Of a stretch of DNA of 64,000 nucleotides, positions 53,436 to 62,872 are shown piece by piece. The stretch comes from Sulfoacidibacillus ferrooxidans (GTDB lineage: Bacteria > Bacillota > Bacilli > Alicyclobacillales > SLC66): NCBI RefSeq assembly GCF_022606465.1, contig NZ_JALBUF010000004.1, positions 183,889 through 247,888 on the forward strand, given 5' to 3'. Positions within the stretch are counted from its first letter, which is position 1. Each line of letters starts with the position of its first letter. The position numbers and the translations under genes were made by a program. A model generated the notes under the pieces. It did no database searches, was not told the origin of the DNA, and saw nothing but the letters and a program-made list of their open reading frames with translations.

Positions 53436-54749
53436 TTAGCTAGGCAAGAAACTGATGAGTGATGGAAGTAAGATTTGCGACCCCATCTTAAGTGCCGCCG
53501 TATAAACGGTTTGGTCGGTATTGAACTGGCTAATCACCTGTGCCATATTTGCGCCTTGAATCACCCCCTTTTGGTTAGTAAGTGTCGTTTGATATGATGA
53601 CATTTGGTTTTGAAGAGATGTGAGTCGTTGAATGCGTGAACCCACATCAGAATTAATATTAGTTACATTAGTCATGTTCACTTGTAAGTTAGTAAGATCA
53701 TTTTCTAATCCGTTTGTGTTTCCGGTGAGTAGATCAGTAGATATTTGTTGTAGCGTATTTTGTAGACTTGTTCCAGAGACTCCGGATAGCATCAAGTCAT
53801 GTGCGGATACATTGATCGGTATATCGACATTAGGAGCGACATTGTAAGAAATGGATCCGGACGTTCCAGAAACCACACTAAATCCAGTGGAAAAACTTGT
53901 AGTAGGTACAAGTGAATCTGATATGCTAAAGGATCCACTCGATGTAGATGAAACAGGATTACTAAGTGTGAGTGTCATTTGTGCAGCACCAGAGACGGAA
54001 GTTAGAGTTACTATAGTTCCAGAACTTGCTCCACTAGCTATCGATCCAGTTGCTAGGATAGCTCCTGTCAATGAATTCATCAGTTTGATATTTCCTGATG
54101 ATACGGTACCGGTAGAACTGGTTGTTTCAGATAACTGCAAGGAATAAGGTTGAGAGCCACTGAGAATATTCTGCGCATCAGTAATGGATTGAGTGATTGG
54201 ACTACCATCTGATGTAATACTCGAACTGTTTGTCGTAGTAAACGAACTAAGAACGCTATAAAACTGACCATCACTCGTTGAAACTGTTGAATAAGGAGGT
54301 AAAGTAGTAGTTGTTGGAGCTACGTTTGTTTGGACGCCGCCAAATAAGTACCGATCGCCTTGTTTAGCGTTTAATTCTTGATATATACTAGCTGACAATT
54401 GTTGAGCTGTTTCAGAAAGAGCTTGTAGTGACGAAGAGCTGCGATTTGTGCTATTGATTCCTTCAAGAACAGTACTTTGTAGAGATTGTAATGCAGTTGA
54501 AATCTGCTGGATGGCTGAACTTGTATTTTGCATCCAACTCAATCCGGAGTTAATGGTTGATTGATAACTAGTGGTTTCACTCAGGGAAGCGCGAATCCCC
54601 ATATCTTGTGAAACGGCTAATGGATTATCTGAAGGCTGGTTTAAACTTTTGCCTGTTGAAAGTTCATTTTCCAAAGTTTGCATCTGTTGATTTTGATTTG
54701 TGATATTGTAGATGAATTGTTGAGTCATCATATTTTGAGTGATTCGCAT
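53436..54749 (-). CDS. flgL: hook-filament junction protein FlgL
   Basis: AAGGAGG precedes ATG. The 437-aa protein starts MRITQNMMTQQFIYNITNQ, has ENELSTGKSLNQPSDNPLAV and a flagellin-like C-terminus (NQKGVIQGANMAQVISQFN). FlgL (HAP3) joins filament to hook and is exported by the flagellar type III system. It lies between flgK and flagellin in the expected order. It is longer than B. subtilis FlgL (about 300) because of a Ser/Thr-rich middle. Confidence 0.9.
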   Translation of the reverse strand: MRITQNMMTQQFIYNITNQNQQMQTLENELSTGKSLNQPSDNPLAVSQDMGIRASLSETTSYQSTINSGLSWMQNTSSAIQQISTALQSLQSTVLEGINSTNRSSSSLQALSETAQQLSASIYQELNAKQGDRYLFGGVQTNVAPTTTTLPPYSTVSTSDGQFYSVLSSFTTTNSSSITSDGSPITQSITDAQNILSGSQPYSLQLSETTSSTGTVSSGNIKLMNSLTGAILATGSIASGASSGTIVTLTSVSGAAQMTLTLSNPVSSTSSGSFSISDSLVPTTSFSTGFSVVSGTSGSISYNVAPNVDIPINVSAHDLMLSGVSGTSLQNTLQQISTDLLTGNTNGLENDLTNLQVNMTNVTNINSDVGSRIQRLTSLQNQMSSYQTTLTNQKGVIQGANMAQVISQFNTDQTVYTAALKMGSQILLPSLISFLPS

Positions 54750-54818
54750 GAAAATGCACCTCCTTGAAGCTGTCTGCTTGGTAATTTACAATGTGAGTCA
54801 TGTTGAAGAATTGTACTT

Positions 54819-56450
54819 TTATGGAATCATATTAATTAGTGATTGTAACATTGTGTCATATACGCTAATAAACTTTGCGGCTGCATCGTAGCTGTTTTGA
54901 AATTCCACCATCTTTGCGGCTTGATCGTTGGTATCTACTCCAGAAATCGATTGTCTTAGATTAGAAGATTGCTGAGCAAGAGAGTTAGCCGTCGATTCAC
55001 TTGACTGCACTGCAGCAGTCTGAATGCCTAGATTAGAAACGATACTAGCAAGATATTGGTCAGCAGTAGTGTTTTGGCTGTAGGAAGAATTTGTATATGT
55101 CGATGATCCAAATTGAAAAGATGAAAATTGTGTATAGGTTATAGAAATGGACTGTGACTGCAAGTTTTCCATTTGTTGTGCAATTGTATTATTTCCTTGT
55201 GATGACGGTTGATCTGAAGCTGAGATATAGTTTGTACCAGAGTTTTGTGTAAATAAAGGATTGACAGTTAACACGACATTACCAGCCGTCGTTGTCGTTG
55301 GTATAAACAGATTGCCATAGGTATATGTTATTCCTGATGATGAACCAGTCACTAGATAAGTGGCCGTGTTACCTATAAGAGGATAGGCTGTTACTGGAAT
55401 TGTAGAAGTTCCACTTGCACCTTGTATTGCATTTACTTGATTAGAAAATGACGATAGAAACGTATCGAGATTGGCAAGAAGCTGATTTGTGTAATCAAGG
55501 CTTTGGGTGTTTCCCGCAACCATTCCAGACGTTACATTAGTTAAGGTTAGTGGAGATTGCATCAGTTGATCATTTGTAGATGTAACCATACTGGTTTGTG
55601 TAACTAAACTGGTTTGCGTCATTGATGAAATAGTCATAGTAGTGCTTGTCCAACTGCCATTTGTTAGCGTTACAAGGGATAGACCAGATCCAATATTCAC
55701 AGAAACCGCACCTGTAAATCCAGTCTGATTGTAAGAGATGTTTGAAAGTTGAGCCATTTCATCAAGGATATGTCCGCGTTGGTCCAAAAGTTGATTTGGA
55801 CTTTCTTGTTGACTACTTTGGCCACCGGCGCTAGGGGCAGAATTCATCTGGTTAATTTGAACAATTTGGTTGTTTAATTGAGCTACTTGACTCGCATAAC
55901 CATTAAGTTCTTGGACTTGTTCTTGAATCTGACTGACTAAATTAGATTGAAGACCTTCAAGTTGAGTGGTGATCGTTTGAAAGGTTTGCCCAAGTGTCTG
56001 TGCTTCCGAAATGACAGATTGACGTGCAGCTGTGTTTGACGGATCCGTTGAAAGTGTTTGCCAAGAGGCAAAGAATTGATCCACTGCATTTTGCATACTA
56101 TCAGAGCTTGGTTCGTTTAGAATGGATTCAATTTGTGTTAAATTTGTATCGTATGTTTTGTACATGTTATAAGTTGATTGGTTAGAGCGATCTTGTTCAT
56201 TAACGAAGGAGTTAGTATCTCTCGTCACTTCACTTACGTCGACACCTTGTCCCATCTGACCGCCCATGATGGGTTGATCTTGCGATGGAATTGGGGGATA
56301 AGCGCTACTTTCCTGAAGTTGAGCTGTTTCTTGAACATAACCTGGCGTGTTGGCATTAGAGATGTTATTTGCAACAACATCCTCTGCTTGTTGCATCGCA
56401 TCGAGAGCACTCACGCCAATGTTAAGTCCAAAAAATGATGAGAGCGACAT
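54819..56450 (-). CDS. flgK: hook-associated protein FlgK
   Basis: ATG 56450 has GGAGG at 9 nt; the frame is open to 56558. The 543-aa protein begins MSLSSFFGLNIGVSALDAM, then NNISNANTPGYVQE, which is the rod/hook family signature, and ends with FQNSYDAAAKFISVYDTML, the other conserved HAP1 segment. FlgK (HAP1) forms the first junction layer on the hook. It is followed by flgL after 69 bp. Confidence 0.93.
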   Translation of the reverse strand: MSLSSFFGLNIGVSALDAMQQAEDVVANNISNANTPGYVQETAQLQESSAYPPIPSQDQPIMGGQMGQGVDVSEVTRDTNSFVNEQDRSNQSTYNMYKTYDTNLTQIESILNEPSSDSMQNAVDQFFASWQTLSTDPSNTAARQSVISEAQTLGQTFQTITTQLEGLQSNLVSQIQEQVQELNGYASQVAQLNNQIVQINQMNSAPSAGGQSSQQESPNQLLDQRGHILDEMAQLSNISYNQTGFTGAVSVNIGSGLSLVTLTNGSWTSTTMTISSMTQTSLVTQTSMVTSTNDQLMQSPLTLTNVTSGMVAGNTQSLDYTNQLLANLDTFLSSFSNQVNAIQGASGTSTIPVTAYPLIGNTATYLVTGSSSGITYTYGNLFIPTTTTAGNVVLTVNPLFTQNSGTNYISASDQPSSQGNNTIAQQMENLQSQSISITYTQFSSFQFGSSTYTNSSYSQNTTADQYLASIVSNLGIQTAAVQSSESTANSLAQQSSNLRQSISGVDTNDQAAKMVEFQNSYDAAAKFISVYDTMLQSLINMIP

Positions 56451-56628
56451 AGGTACACCTCCAAAAACCATCTCTAAGGTTGCTGATTTTACTTCTCTTA
56501 TGTGGACCAATAAGCTATAAAAATCATAATGGAGCACGCATAACAAACATTCTTTCACTGCATAAAAGATTGCTTGTGTTACTAAATGAGATGTAGAAAA
56601 TAAGTAGAATAGATGTTTTGTGTATTAT

Positions 56629-56922
56629 TTATCCAAGTGTTTGAAATGTAGGTGATTCGTTCATTCTTGAAAGAAAAAAATCCGTTACTTGTAAAGCCTG
56701 TGAAATGAGCGTTTGCTGTTGCATAACGCGTTCGTGTAAGTGCTTAATTCGCGTCTTATTTATTACTTCTACAGGATGCATTTGAAGTTCTCGTAGATAA
56801 CGGCATTGGTCAATGACGAGTGACTCTAATCTTTGTGGTTGATGTGAAATAATTACTTCGATGACTTGTTCAGTCACTAATTCTAAAGTTTCAAGTAAGT
56901 GATCTACGGACTGACTCGTCAT
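56629..56922 (-). CDS. flgN: FlgN-like export chaperone
   Basis: AAGGGGTG lies ahead of ATG. The 97-aa helical protein (VDHLLETLELVTEQVIEVI, then VMQQQTLISQAL) sits between flgM and flgK, where FlgN is expected. FlgN binds FlgK and FlgL. The sequence pattern is weak, so the call depends partly on position. It is shorter than B. subtilis FlgN (160). Confidence 0.7.
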   Translation of the reverse strand: MTSQSVDHLLETLELVTEQVIEVIISHQPQRLESLVIDQCRYLRELQMHPVEVINKTRIKHLHERVMQQQTLISQALQVTDFFLSRMNESPTFQTLG

Positions 56923-56990
56923 GTGTACACCCCTTAGATTTCTTTAACTAGTTGATTAAAAAAGATGGTAAGAATATTTATAATAACTTT

Positions 56991-57227
56991 CTAATCAAGG
57001 AAGCCGCCTTCGACTATCTTCTTTGCAAGTCCCTCTGCGCTTGTCAGGTAAGCACCTTGTGCAATTTGTGCTTTAATTTGATCAAGCTTTTGTATATGGG
57101 TTTGTTCATGTTGATCTGATGGTAATGTGATACTTGTTGATGGAGTAGAATGAACTTTTATTGATTTTCCTGGCATAGCAGTGATAGAAGTTGGCTTTTG
57201 CCTCGGATCGATCGGAGTAGGATTCAT
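56991..57227 (-). CDS. flgM: anti-sigma factor FlgM
   Basis: AAGGGGG precedes ATG. The 78-aa protein begins MNPTPIDPRQKP, and its C-terminal half, LDQIKAQIAQGAYLTSAEGLAKKIVEG, matches FlgM, which holds the flagellar sigma factor until the hook is complete. Interestingly, a sigma-like gene lies 38 bp upstream. Confidence 0.85.
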   Translation of the reverse strand: MNPTPIDPRQKPTSITAMPGKSIKVHSTPSTSITLPSDQHEQTHIQKLDQIKAQIAQGAYLTSAEGLAKKIVEGGFLD

Positions 57228-57265
57228 CTTCGTAACCCCCTTACTCTATATACGGTCAATTTATT

Positions 57266-57865
57266 CTATTTTTTGCGTGTGTTTCGATTTTCTTCGACAT
57301 TATTTTTTATTATTTGTAATGATCGTTGATATGCTCTGGAAACGGTAGAGACGGATAAGTCCATTGCGTACGATATTTCTGTAAAATTGTACCCTTGCTC
57401 GATAAAGAGAGAGAGAATGATCTGATCTCTTTGGGGAAGTTGCTGAATGCTGGCGACAACATCGAACCAAAGTTCCGAATTAGCAACTTCGTCGCCCGCG
57501 CGGACATTGATGGCGTGTTCAAGATCAACAGAGTAGGGAGATTCGTAAGCTTTCATTTTAGCTTGATAGGATCGTGTGACTTTTACTGGTGTTGATGCTC
57601 GCAATATATCGCGCATAGCAAATTTAACTTGTTGGCGAAAGGCAATTATTAACCACTCTTGCTGTTCCTGATCATTTAAGGTGGTAGAATGATCTTGATG
57701 GCGCATACAATATTGCCACCATCTTGTGCGTGCTGCCGATATTAGATCATCCGTGTCCACAGAACCACTTTTACGCCATTGAATGAGACGATGAGCGAGG
57801 CGCTTCACATACCATTCTTGATCTGCTGTCAGTTCTGAATATGCTCCATCTTCCAAACATGTCAC
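57266..57865 (-). CDS. sigma-70-like factor heading the flagellar block
   Basis: GGGAG precedes ATG 57865. The 199-aa protein has a region-2-like helical part (about 15-95, with DTDDLISAARTRWWQY) and a region-4 helix-turn-helix (QLPQRDQIILSLFIEQGYNFTEISYAM, then SVSTVSRAYQRSLQII). It is shorter than SigD/FliA (about 250) and lacks an obvious region 3. In Bacillus, yvyF occupies this spot. It may direct the block or be another FlgM target. The role is inferred from place. Confidence 0.7.
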   Translation of the reverse strand: MTCLEDGAYSELTADQEWYVKRLAHRLIQWRKSGSVDTDDLISAARTRWWQYCMRHQDHSTTLNDQEQQEWLIIAFRQQVKFAMRDILRASTPVKVTRSYQAKMKAYESPYSVDLEHAINVRAGDEVANSELWFDVVASIQQLPQRDQIILSLFIEQGYNFTEISYAMDLSVSTVSRAYQRSLQIIKNNVEENRNTRKK

Positions 57866-58023
57866 TCCCTGATCGTTTCCAAAAGATGTGTATCATCGCC
57901 CTGTTGTACATGGGGATACGAGGACGTAACTACTGAATAATACTAGTTATATCATAGGGAAGTGAAAGAATCATTCGATGGATCATGTCCTTTATCGAAT
58001 GATGTAGAATGTCTGCGAAATCT

Positions 58024-58052
58024 TTGCGCTATTGCGAAGGGAATGTTATACT
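58024..58052 (+). promoter_or_regulatory. sigma-A promoter of hpf
   Basis: TTGCGC (58024-58029), a 17-bp spacer and TATACT (58047-58052), about 32 bp before the start codon. An inverted repeat TCATTCGAT (57971-57979 and 57994-58002) lies further upstream. Confidence 0.6.
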
Positions 58053-58083
58053 TTCGTTAACTTCCGAGGGGAGGAATTGACAG

Positions 58084-58656
58084 ATGAAGATTCACGTTCG
58101 TGGAGATAATCATCTTGATGTAACACCCGCCTTAAAAGAGTACTTGGATAAGAAGTTTTCGCGCATTGATCGGTATTTTGATGCGCCTGCTTCACAGGAA
58201 GTGACTGTTACGATGTCTGTGACACGCGGTGTTCACGCGGTAGAAGCGATGGTGCCACTTGGGCAGGTCATGCTTCGCGCAGAGGAACGGTCTGGCGATA
58301 TGTATGCTTCGATTGATATGATGATGGACAAGCTGGAAAAACAACTCGATAAGTATAAACACAAGATAGGGCAAAAGATAGGACATCGCCTTAAAGCGGA
58401 GGGTGTTCGCGCAAAAGAATCAGCCAGGTTGCAACCCGTTCTTACATCCAATGCGGTACCTCTTGAAGATGATGAGGAATTTCCGCTTGTACGGGTGAAA
58501 CAGTTCGATATGAAACCGATGCATATACCTGAAGCGATCTTGCAGATGGAATTACTCGGACATGAGTTTTTTGTCTTTGCAAATGCAGAGACGGATCAAA
58601 CGAGTGTCGTATATCGCAGACGCGATGGGCAGTATGGCTTGATTCAACCGCAGTGA
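58084..58656 (+). CDS. hpf: ribosome hibernation promoting factor, long form
   Basis: GGGGAGG precedes ATG. The 190-aa protein has the N-terminal S30AE domain (MKIHVRGDNHLDVTPALKEY, about 1-100) and the C-terminal dimerisation domain (VRVKQFDMKPMHIPEAILQ, then LGHEFFVFANAET, about 130-190). Long HPF joins 70S ribosomes into 100S dimers in stationary phase. It precedes secA and prfB, as in Bacillus. Confidence 0.95.
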   Translation: MKIHVRGDNHLDVTPALKEYLDKKFSRIDRYFDAPASQEVTVTMSVTRGVHAVEAMVPLGQVMLRAEERSGDMYASIDMMMDKLEKQLDKYKHKIGQKIGHRLKAEGVRAKESARLQPVLTSNAVPLEDDEEFPLVRVKQFDMKPMHIPEAILQMELLGHEFFVFANAETDQTSVVYRRRDGQYGLIQPQ

Positions 58657-58773
58657 ACATGGGATGATATGATCTTACATCAGTATAATTGGGCCATCTA
58701 GGCAACCTGGACGGGTGCTAAGAATATGCTTAAGATAGCGATTCTTAGTAGACGCTGGTGCGGAGGTGGGGCA

Positions 58774-59034
58774 ATGACCGTACTGATGTGGATTTTGCAG
58801 GTCATCGTATTTCTTGTTATATGGAAGGTCGTTCACCTGTTGTTTTGGAATCTCCGTAAAGGTTCAGGCGCGTCTTCCTTGTTGTGGTCGATGTTAATGA
58901 CACTCGTGATTGCCATTTTGGGTGTGATTGTTGCGCATATGGCGCATTCATCTTGGGTCATTGTGGTGGGCGGTAGCATTATTCTTGGTATTGCAAATGG
59001 TGAGTATGAATACAATCGTCAGCTTACACGCTAG
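58774..59034 (+). CDS. small membrane protein, unknown
   Basis: GGAGG precedes ATG 58774; the open frame from 58726 is not needed. The 86-aa product has three hydrophobic segments (about 5-25, 34-54, 57-77) and a charged end (NGEYEYNRQLTR). No family is recognised. It is tightly placed between hpf and secA and ends at a terminator. Confidence 0.7.
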   Translation: MTVLMWILQVIVFLVIWKVVHLLFWNLRKGSGASSLLWSMLMTLVIAILGVIVAHMAHSSWVIVVGGSIILGIANGEYEYNRQLTR

Positions 59035-59059
59035 CATAAAGTAAGGTTGGTTTGGTAAA

Positions 59060-59082
59060 AGAGCGACTTTTGTCGCTCTTTT
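59060..59082 (+). terminator. terminator before secA
   Basis: AGAGCGAC (59060-59067) pairs with GTCGCTCT (59072-59079), followed by TTTTG. Confidence 0.85.
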
Positions 59083-59163
59083 GTTGTGTGGGGATGTGGA
59101 AAGAGGTAAAATGGTAATCTAAGATCGTTGCGGATCTCGTGTGATTGAGGGGAGTGTACCCTG

Positions 59164-61554
59164 TTGATAGGGCTGATTAAGAAAGTCATAGGAGGCGGCA
59201 ATGAGCGTGAGATCAAACGCTTAAACCGCATTGTAGATAGTATTCGTGCGCTTGAACCAAAGATGGAAGCGATGTCCGATGATGAATTGCGTGGACAAAC
59301 AAGCTTATTTAAGGAAAGATATGAAAACGGTGAGTCGCTCGATAAGATGTTACCTGAGGCATTTGCAGTGACCCGAGAGGCATCAAAACGCGTGATCGGC
59401 ATGCGTCATTTCGATGTACAGATGTTAGGCGGTATCGTGCTTCATCAAGGGCGCGTGGCGGAGATGCGTACTGGTGAAGGGAAAACGCTGGTAGCTACAC
59501 TGCCTGCATATCTTAATGCGATTGCGGGACAAGGTGTCCACGTCATTACAGCCAATGATTACTTGGCTCGACGTGATAGTGAGTGGATGGGACAGGTGCA
59601 TCGCTTCCTGGGGTTAACTGTTGGGTTGAATGTGCATGGCATTTCGCATTTTGAAAAACAAGAGGCATATCGTTCAGATATTACTTATGGGACTAATAAT
59701 GAGTTTGGCTTTGATTATTTGCGAGACAACATGGTGGGACAGGTAGAAGAAATGGTACAACGACCGCTGTTTTACGTGGTTGTTGATGAAGTGGATAGTA
59801 TCTTGATTGATGAAGCGCGAACGCCGCTCATTATTTCGGGTCCTGCGGAGAAGTCGACAGATTTGTATTTTACAGCTGATCTGTTTGTGCGTTCGCTAAA
59901 GGAAGAAGAAGATTATCAGACGGATGAAAAGGCGAAATCAGCCAACTTGACCGAGGCTGGTGTGCATAAAGCTGAACGATATTTCCGCGTAAGTAATTTA
60001 TTTGATCCGCAGCACATCTCGTTTAATCACCACATTATGCAGGCGTTAAAAGCGCATGCCATGATGAAGCGCGACAAGGATTATGTGGTGCAAGGTGAAG
60101 AAGTGATTATTGTGGATGAGTTTACAGGGCGCATGATGCAAGGCCGTCGGTATAGTGATGGCTTACATCAGGCGATTGAAGCGAAAGAGGGCGTAAAGGT
60201 TCAAAATGAATCTAAAACGCTTGCGACGATTACCTTGCAAAATTACTTTCGGATGTATAAAAAATTATCTGGGATGACAGGGACTGCGAAAACGGAGGAA
60301 CAAGAGTTCATCGACATTTATGGGATGGATGTTGTCACGATTCCTCCGAATCGCCCGAATCAGCGAAAAGACGGTTCTGACGTTGTGTATAAGACGGTAA
60401 ATGGAAAGTTTTCACAAGTGGTCAGTGCAATTGAGGAGCGCCATAAGACGGGACAGCCTGTGCTTGTGGGAACAACCTCTGTGGAAAAATCAGAAATACT
60501 TGCTGCGATGTTAAAGCGAAAAGGGATTAAGCATCAGGTGTTGAATGCAAAGTACCATGAGCGTGAGGCGGAGATTGTGTCGCATGCAGGTGGGTATGGT
60601 ATGGTGACGATTGCAACCAATATGGCTGGACGTGGTACGGACATTTTGCTGGGCGATGGCGTAGCCGATCTCGGTGGTCTGCACATTATTGGAACGGAAC
60701 GTCATGAGAGCAGACGGATTGACAACCAGTTGCGTGGGCGTGCAGGTCGGCAAGGTGATCCTGGATCATCGCAATTTTACTTGTCACTGGAAGATGATCT
60801 CATGCGCATGTTTGGTTCAGATAAAATCATGGGGTTAATGGATAAGCTGGGTATTGAAGAAGATCAGCCGATTGAGAACAAAATGGTGACACAAGCGATC
60901 GAACGAGCGCAGCGCAAAGTGGAAGCGAATAACTATGACATCCGCAAACACGTTTTGAAGTATGACGATGTCATGAATAAGCAACGTGAAGTGATCTATC
61001 GTCAACGTCGTCAAATTATCCAACAAGATCATCTAAGAGATATTGTTGTTGGCATGGCGCGTGATTTAGTTGACTTTATGTTAGATACGTACTGCATAGC
61101 CGATCAGATTCCGGAAGACTGGGACATTGGTGGCCTTATTGGGTATGGGGAACATCATTTCCTCACACCAGATCGAATGACAGAGGCGGAACTTCGCGTC
61201 TTTGATCGAGATGAGTTACGTGCATTTTTGTATGAGCAAGTGGAAGTTGAATATCAAGATCGGGAATCATCGATGGGTGAAGTGATTCGTGAGTTAGAGC
61301 GCATGGTGCTCTTACGAACTGTGGATAGCAAGTGGATGGATCATATTGATGCGATGGAAATGTTACGTCAAGGTATTCATCTTCGTGGATATGGGCAGAT
61401 GGATCCGCTTACTGCATACCAACAAGAAGGCTATGAGATGTTTGAGAGTATGATTCACAGTATTCGCGAAGAAGTAACGATGTACGTCTTTAAAGCACAA
61501 CTCTCATATGAGGCTTTGCCGGAGACGCCGCAACCCTTGTTTACCTCTTCGTGA
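59164..61554 (+). CDS. secA: preprotein translocase ATPase SecA, without C-terminal zinc motif
   Basis: TTG start, with GGGGAG at 9 nt. The 796-aa protein has all motor parts: Walker [32 protein letters not shown], the preprotein crosslinking domain after it, [36 protein letters not shown] and the scaffold helix with two-helix finger ([22 protein letters not shown]). It ends [12 protein letters not shown]. The Cys-rich SEC-C motif found in B. subtilis SecA (841 aa) is absent. No sequence like it follows in another frame. It drives export through SecYEG. Confidence 0.95.
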   Translation: MIGLIKKVIGGGNEREIKRLNRIVDSIRALEPKMEAMSDDELRGQTSLFKERYENGESLDKMLPEAFAVTREASKRVIGMRHFDVQMLGGIVLHQGRVAEMRTGEGKTLVATLPAYLNAIAGQGVHVITANDYLARRDSEWMGQVHRFLGLTVGLNVHGISHFEKQEAYRSDITYGTNNEFGFDYLRDNMVGQVEEMVQRPLFYVVVDEVDSILIDEARTPLIISGPAEKSTDLYFTADLFVRSLKEEEDYQTDEKAKSANLTEAGVHKAERYFRVSNLFDPQHISFNHHIMQALKAHAMMKRDKDYVVQGEEVIIVDEFTGRMMQGRRYSDGLHQAIEAKEGVKVQNESKTLATITLQNYFRMYKKLSGMTGTAKTEEQEFIDIYGMDVVTIPPNRPNQRKDGSDVVYKTVNGKFSQVVSAIEERHKTGQPVLVGTTSVEKSEILAAMLKRKGIKHQVLNAKYHEREAEIVSHAGGYGMVTIATNMAGRGTDILLGDGVADLGGLHIIGTERHESRRIDNQLRGRAGRQGDPGSSQFYLSLEDDLMRMFGSDKIMGLMDKLGIEEDQPIENKMVTQAIERAQRKVEANNYDIRKHVLKYDDVMNKQREVIYRQRRQIIQQDHLRDIVVGMARDLVDFMLDTYCIADQIPEDWDIGGLIGYGEHHFLTPDRMTEAELRVFDRDELRAFLYEQVEVEYQDRESSMGEVIRELERMVLLRTVDSKWMDHIDAMEMLRQGIHLRGYGQMDPLTAYQQEGYEMFESMIHSIREEVTMYVFKAQLSYEALPETPQPLFTSS

Positions 61555-61603
61555 GGATGAAGATTGCGTGAAACGGGCGATAGCATGAGAATCGGAGGTT
61601 ATT

Positions 61604-62732
61604 ATGGCTGATACGTTTGGTGAGTTAAAACAGATCCAGCAAACTATGGACCAACGCTTGGCGGATATTGGGAGGTCTCTTTGACGTCGCTACAAAGCGT
61701 GAGCGTATTGAGGCGTTAGAAGCAAAGATGTCGGAGGCTTCTTTTTGGGATGACCCCACTGCGGCGCAAAAGGTGATTGGTGAAGTCAATGGGCTCAAGG
61801 CGTTAGTAGAGAAGTATAGCCGATTGCAGGTGCAGTTAGGGGATGTACAAGTAGGGCTTGAGCTTGCGCAAGACGAGGATGATCAAGAGTTATTTCGCGA
61901 AACAGATACAGCTAGTGAACAACTGCTCGCGGATCTTGACGCCTATGAACTGGAGCTGCTTTTGGATAACCCATATGATCGCAACAATGCAATCGTTGAG
62001 TTACACCCAGGAGCGGGTGGGACAGAATCTCAAGACTGGGCCTTAATTTTGCTTCGTATGTATACGCGTTGGGCAGAACGGCGTGGCTGGAAAGTGGAGA
62101 CGCTCGACTATCTTCCTGGGGATGAGGCAGGATTGAAAAGTGTCACTCTGTTGATCTCAGGACACAATGCGTATGGTTACTTGAAGGCGGAAAAAGGCGT
62201 GCATCGATTGGTACGCATCTCTCCATTTGATAGTTCTGGTCGCAGACACACCTCTTTTGCGTCTGTCGATGTGATACCGGAAATTGATGATGATGTAGAG
62301 ATCGATATCAAGACAGATGACTTGAAGGTTGACACCTATCGCTCTACGGGTGCGGGTGGGCAACATGTCAATACGACCGATTCTGCTGTGCGCATTACGC
62401 ATATACCGACGAATATTGTGGTGACTTGTCAAAGTGAGCGTTCGCAAATTCAAAATCGCGCGGTTGCGATGAAACTCCTTGCTGCAAAGCTCGTTGAAAA
62501 ACGTCGCGAACAACAAGAGGAAGAACTCGCAGCACTGCGCGGGGAACAAAAGGACATCGGGTGGGGAAGTCAAATTCGCTCCTACGTGTTCCATCCCTAT
62601 TCGATGGTGAAGGATCATCGGACCAATTTTGAAATTGGCAATGTACAAGCGGTTGTCGACGGCGAGCTCGATGGCTTTGTGAATGCCTATTTGCGTTGGC
62701 AGTTGCAGCGGCGCGGAGGATCTGCTTCATAA
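61604..62732 (+). CDS. prfB: peptide chain release factor 2 with programmed +1 frameshift
   Basis: GGAGG is ahead of ATG 61604. Twenty-six codons end in CTT TGA (stop at 61682-61684), and the frame continues in +1 with TTT GAC. The coding path is 61604-61681 joined to 61683-62732, about 375 residues. The shift site has AGG as internal Shine-Dalgarno-like element (61672-61675) and CTTTGAC, the classic prfB arrangement that lets RF2 regulate its own level by reading UGA. The protein has [13 protein letters not shown] (stop recognition) and [16 protein letters not shown] (GGQ, peptide release). It lies 50 bp behind secA. Confidence 0.95.
61672..61685 (+). promoter_or_regulatory. RF2 programmed frameshift site
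   Basis: GGAGGTCTCTTTGAC contains the slippery CTT, the UGA and the following C. The ribosome moves one base so that CTT to TTT re-pairing leads to GAC. Confidence 0.9.
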
Positions 62733-62805
62733 TGGTGGAATGCAGGTTCACTCTATGATGGTAGATTATTGATTGATATATTGAGTCTCTTTGGGATAGA
62801 CAATA

Positions 62806-62840
62806 GCGTCGTATGCGAATGATCGCAGCGGCGTTTTTTT
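62806..62840 (+). terminator. possible terminator behind prfB
   Basis: GCGTCG...TGCGA pairs imperfectly with TCGCA...CGGCG, followed by seven T (62834-62840). Confidence 0.5.
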
Positions 62841-62872
62841 GTGAAAATAACGTAGAAAAGGTGAAGCTGTGT

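Noticed and set aside
53632..54147. Plus-strand ORFs inside flgL
   Set aside because: Shadows of a strong gene on the other strand, without ribosome sites.
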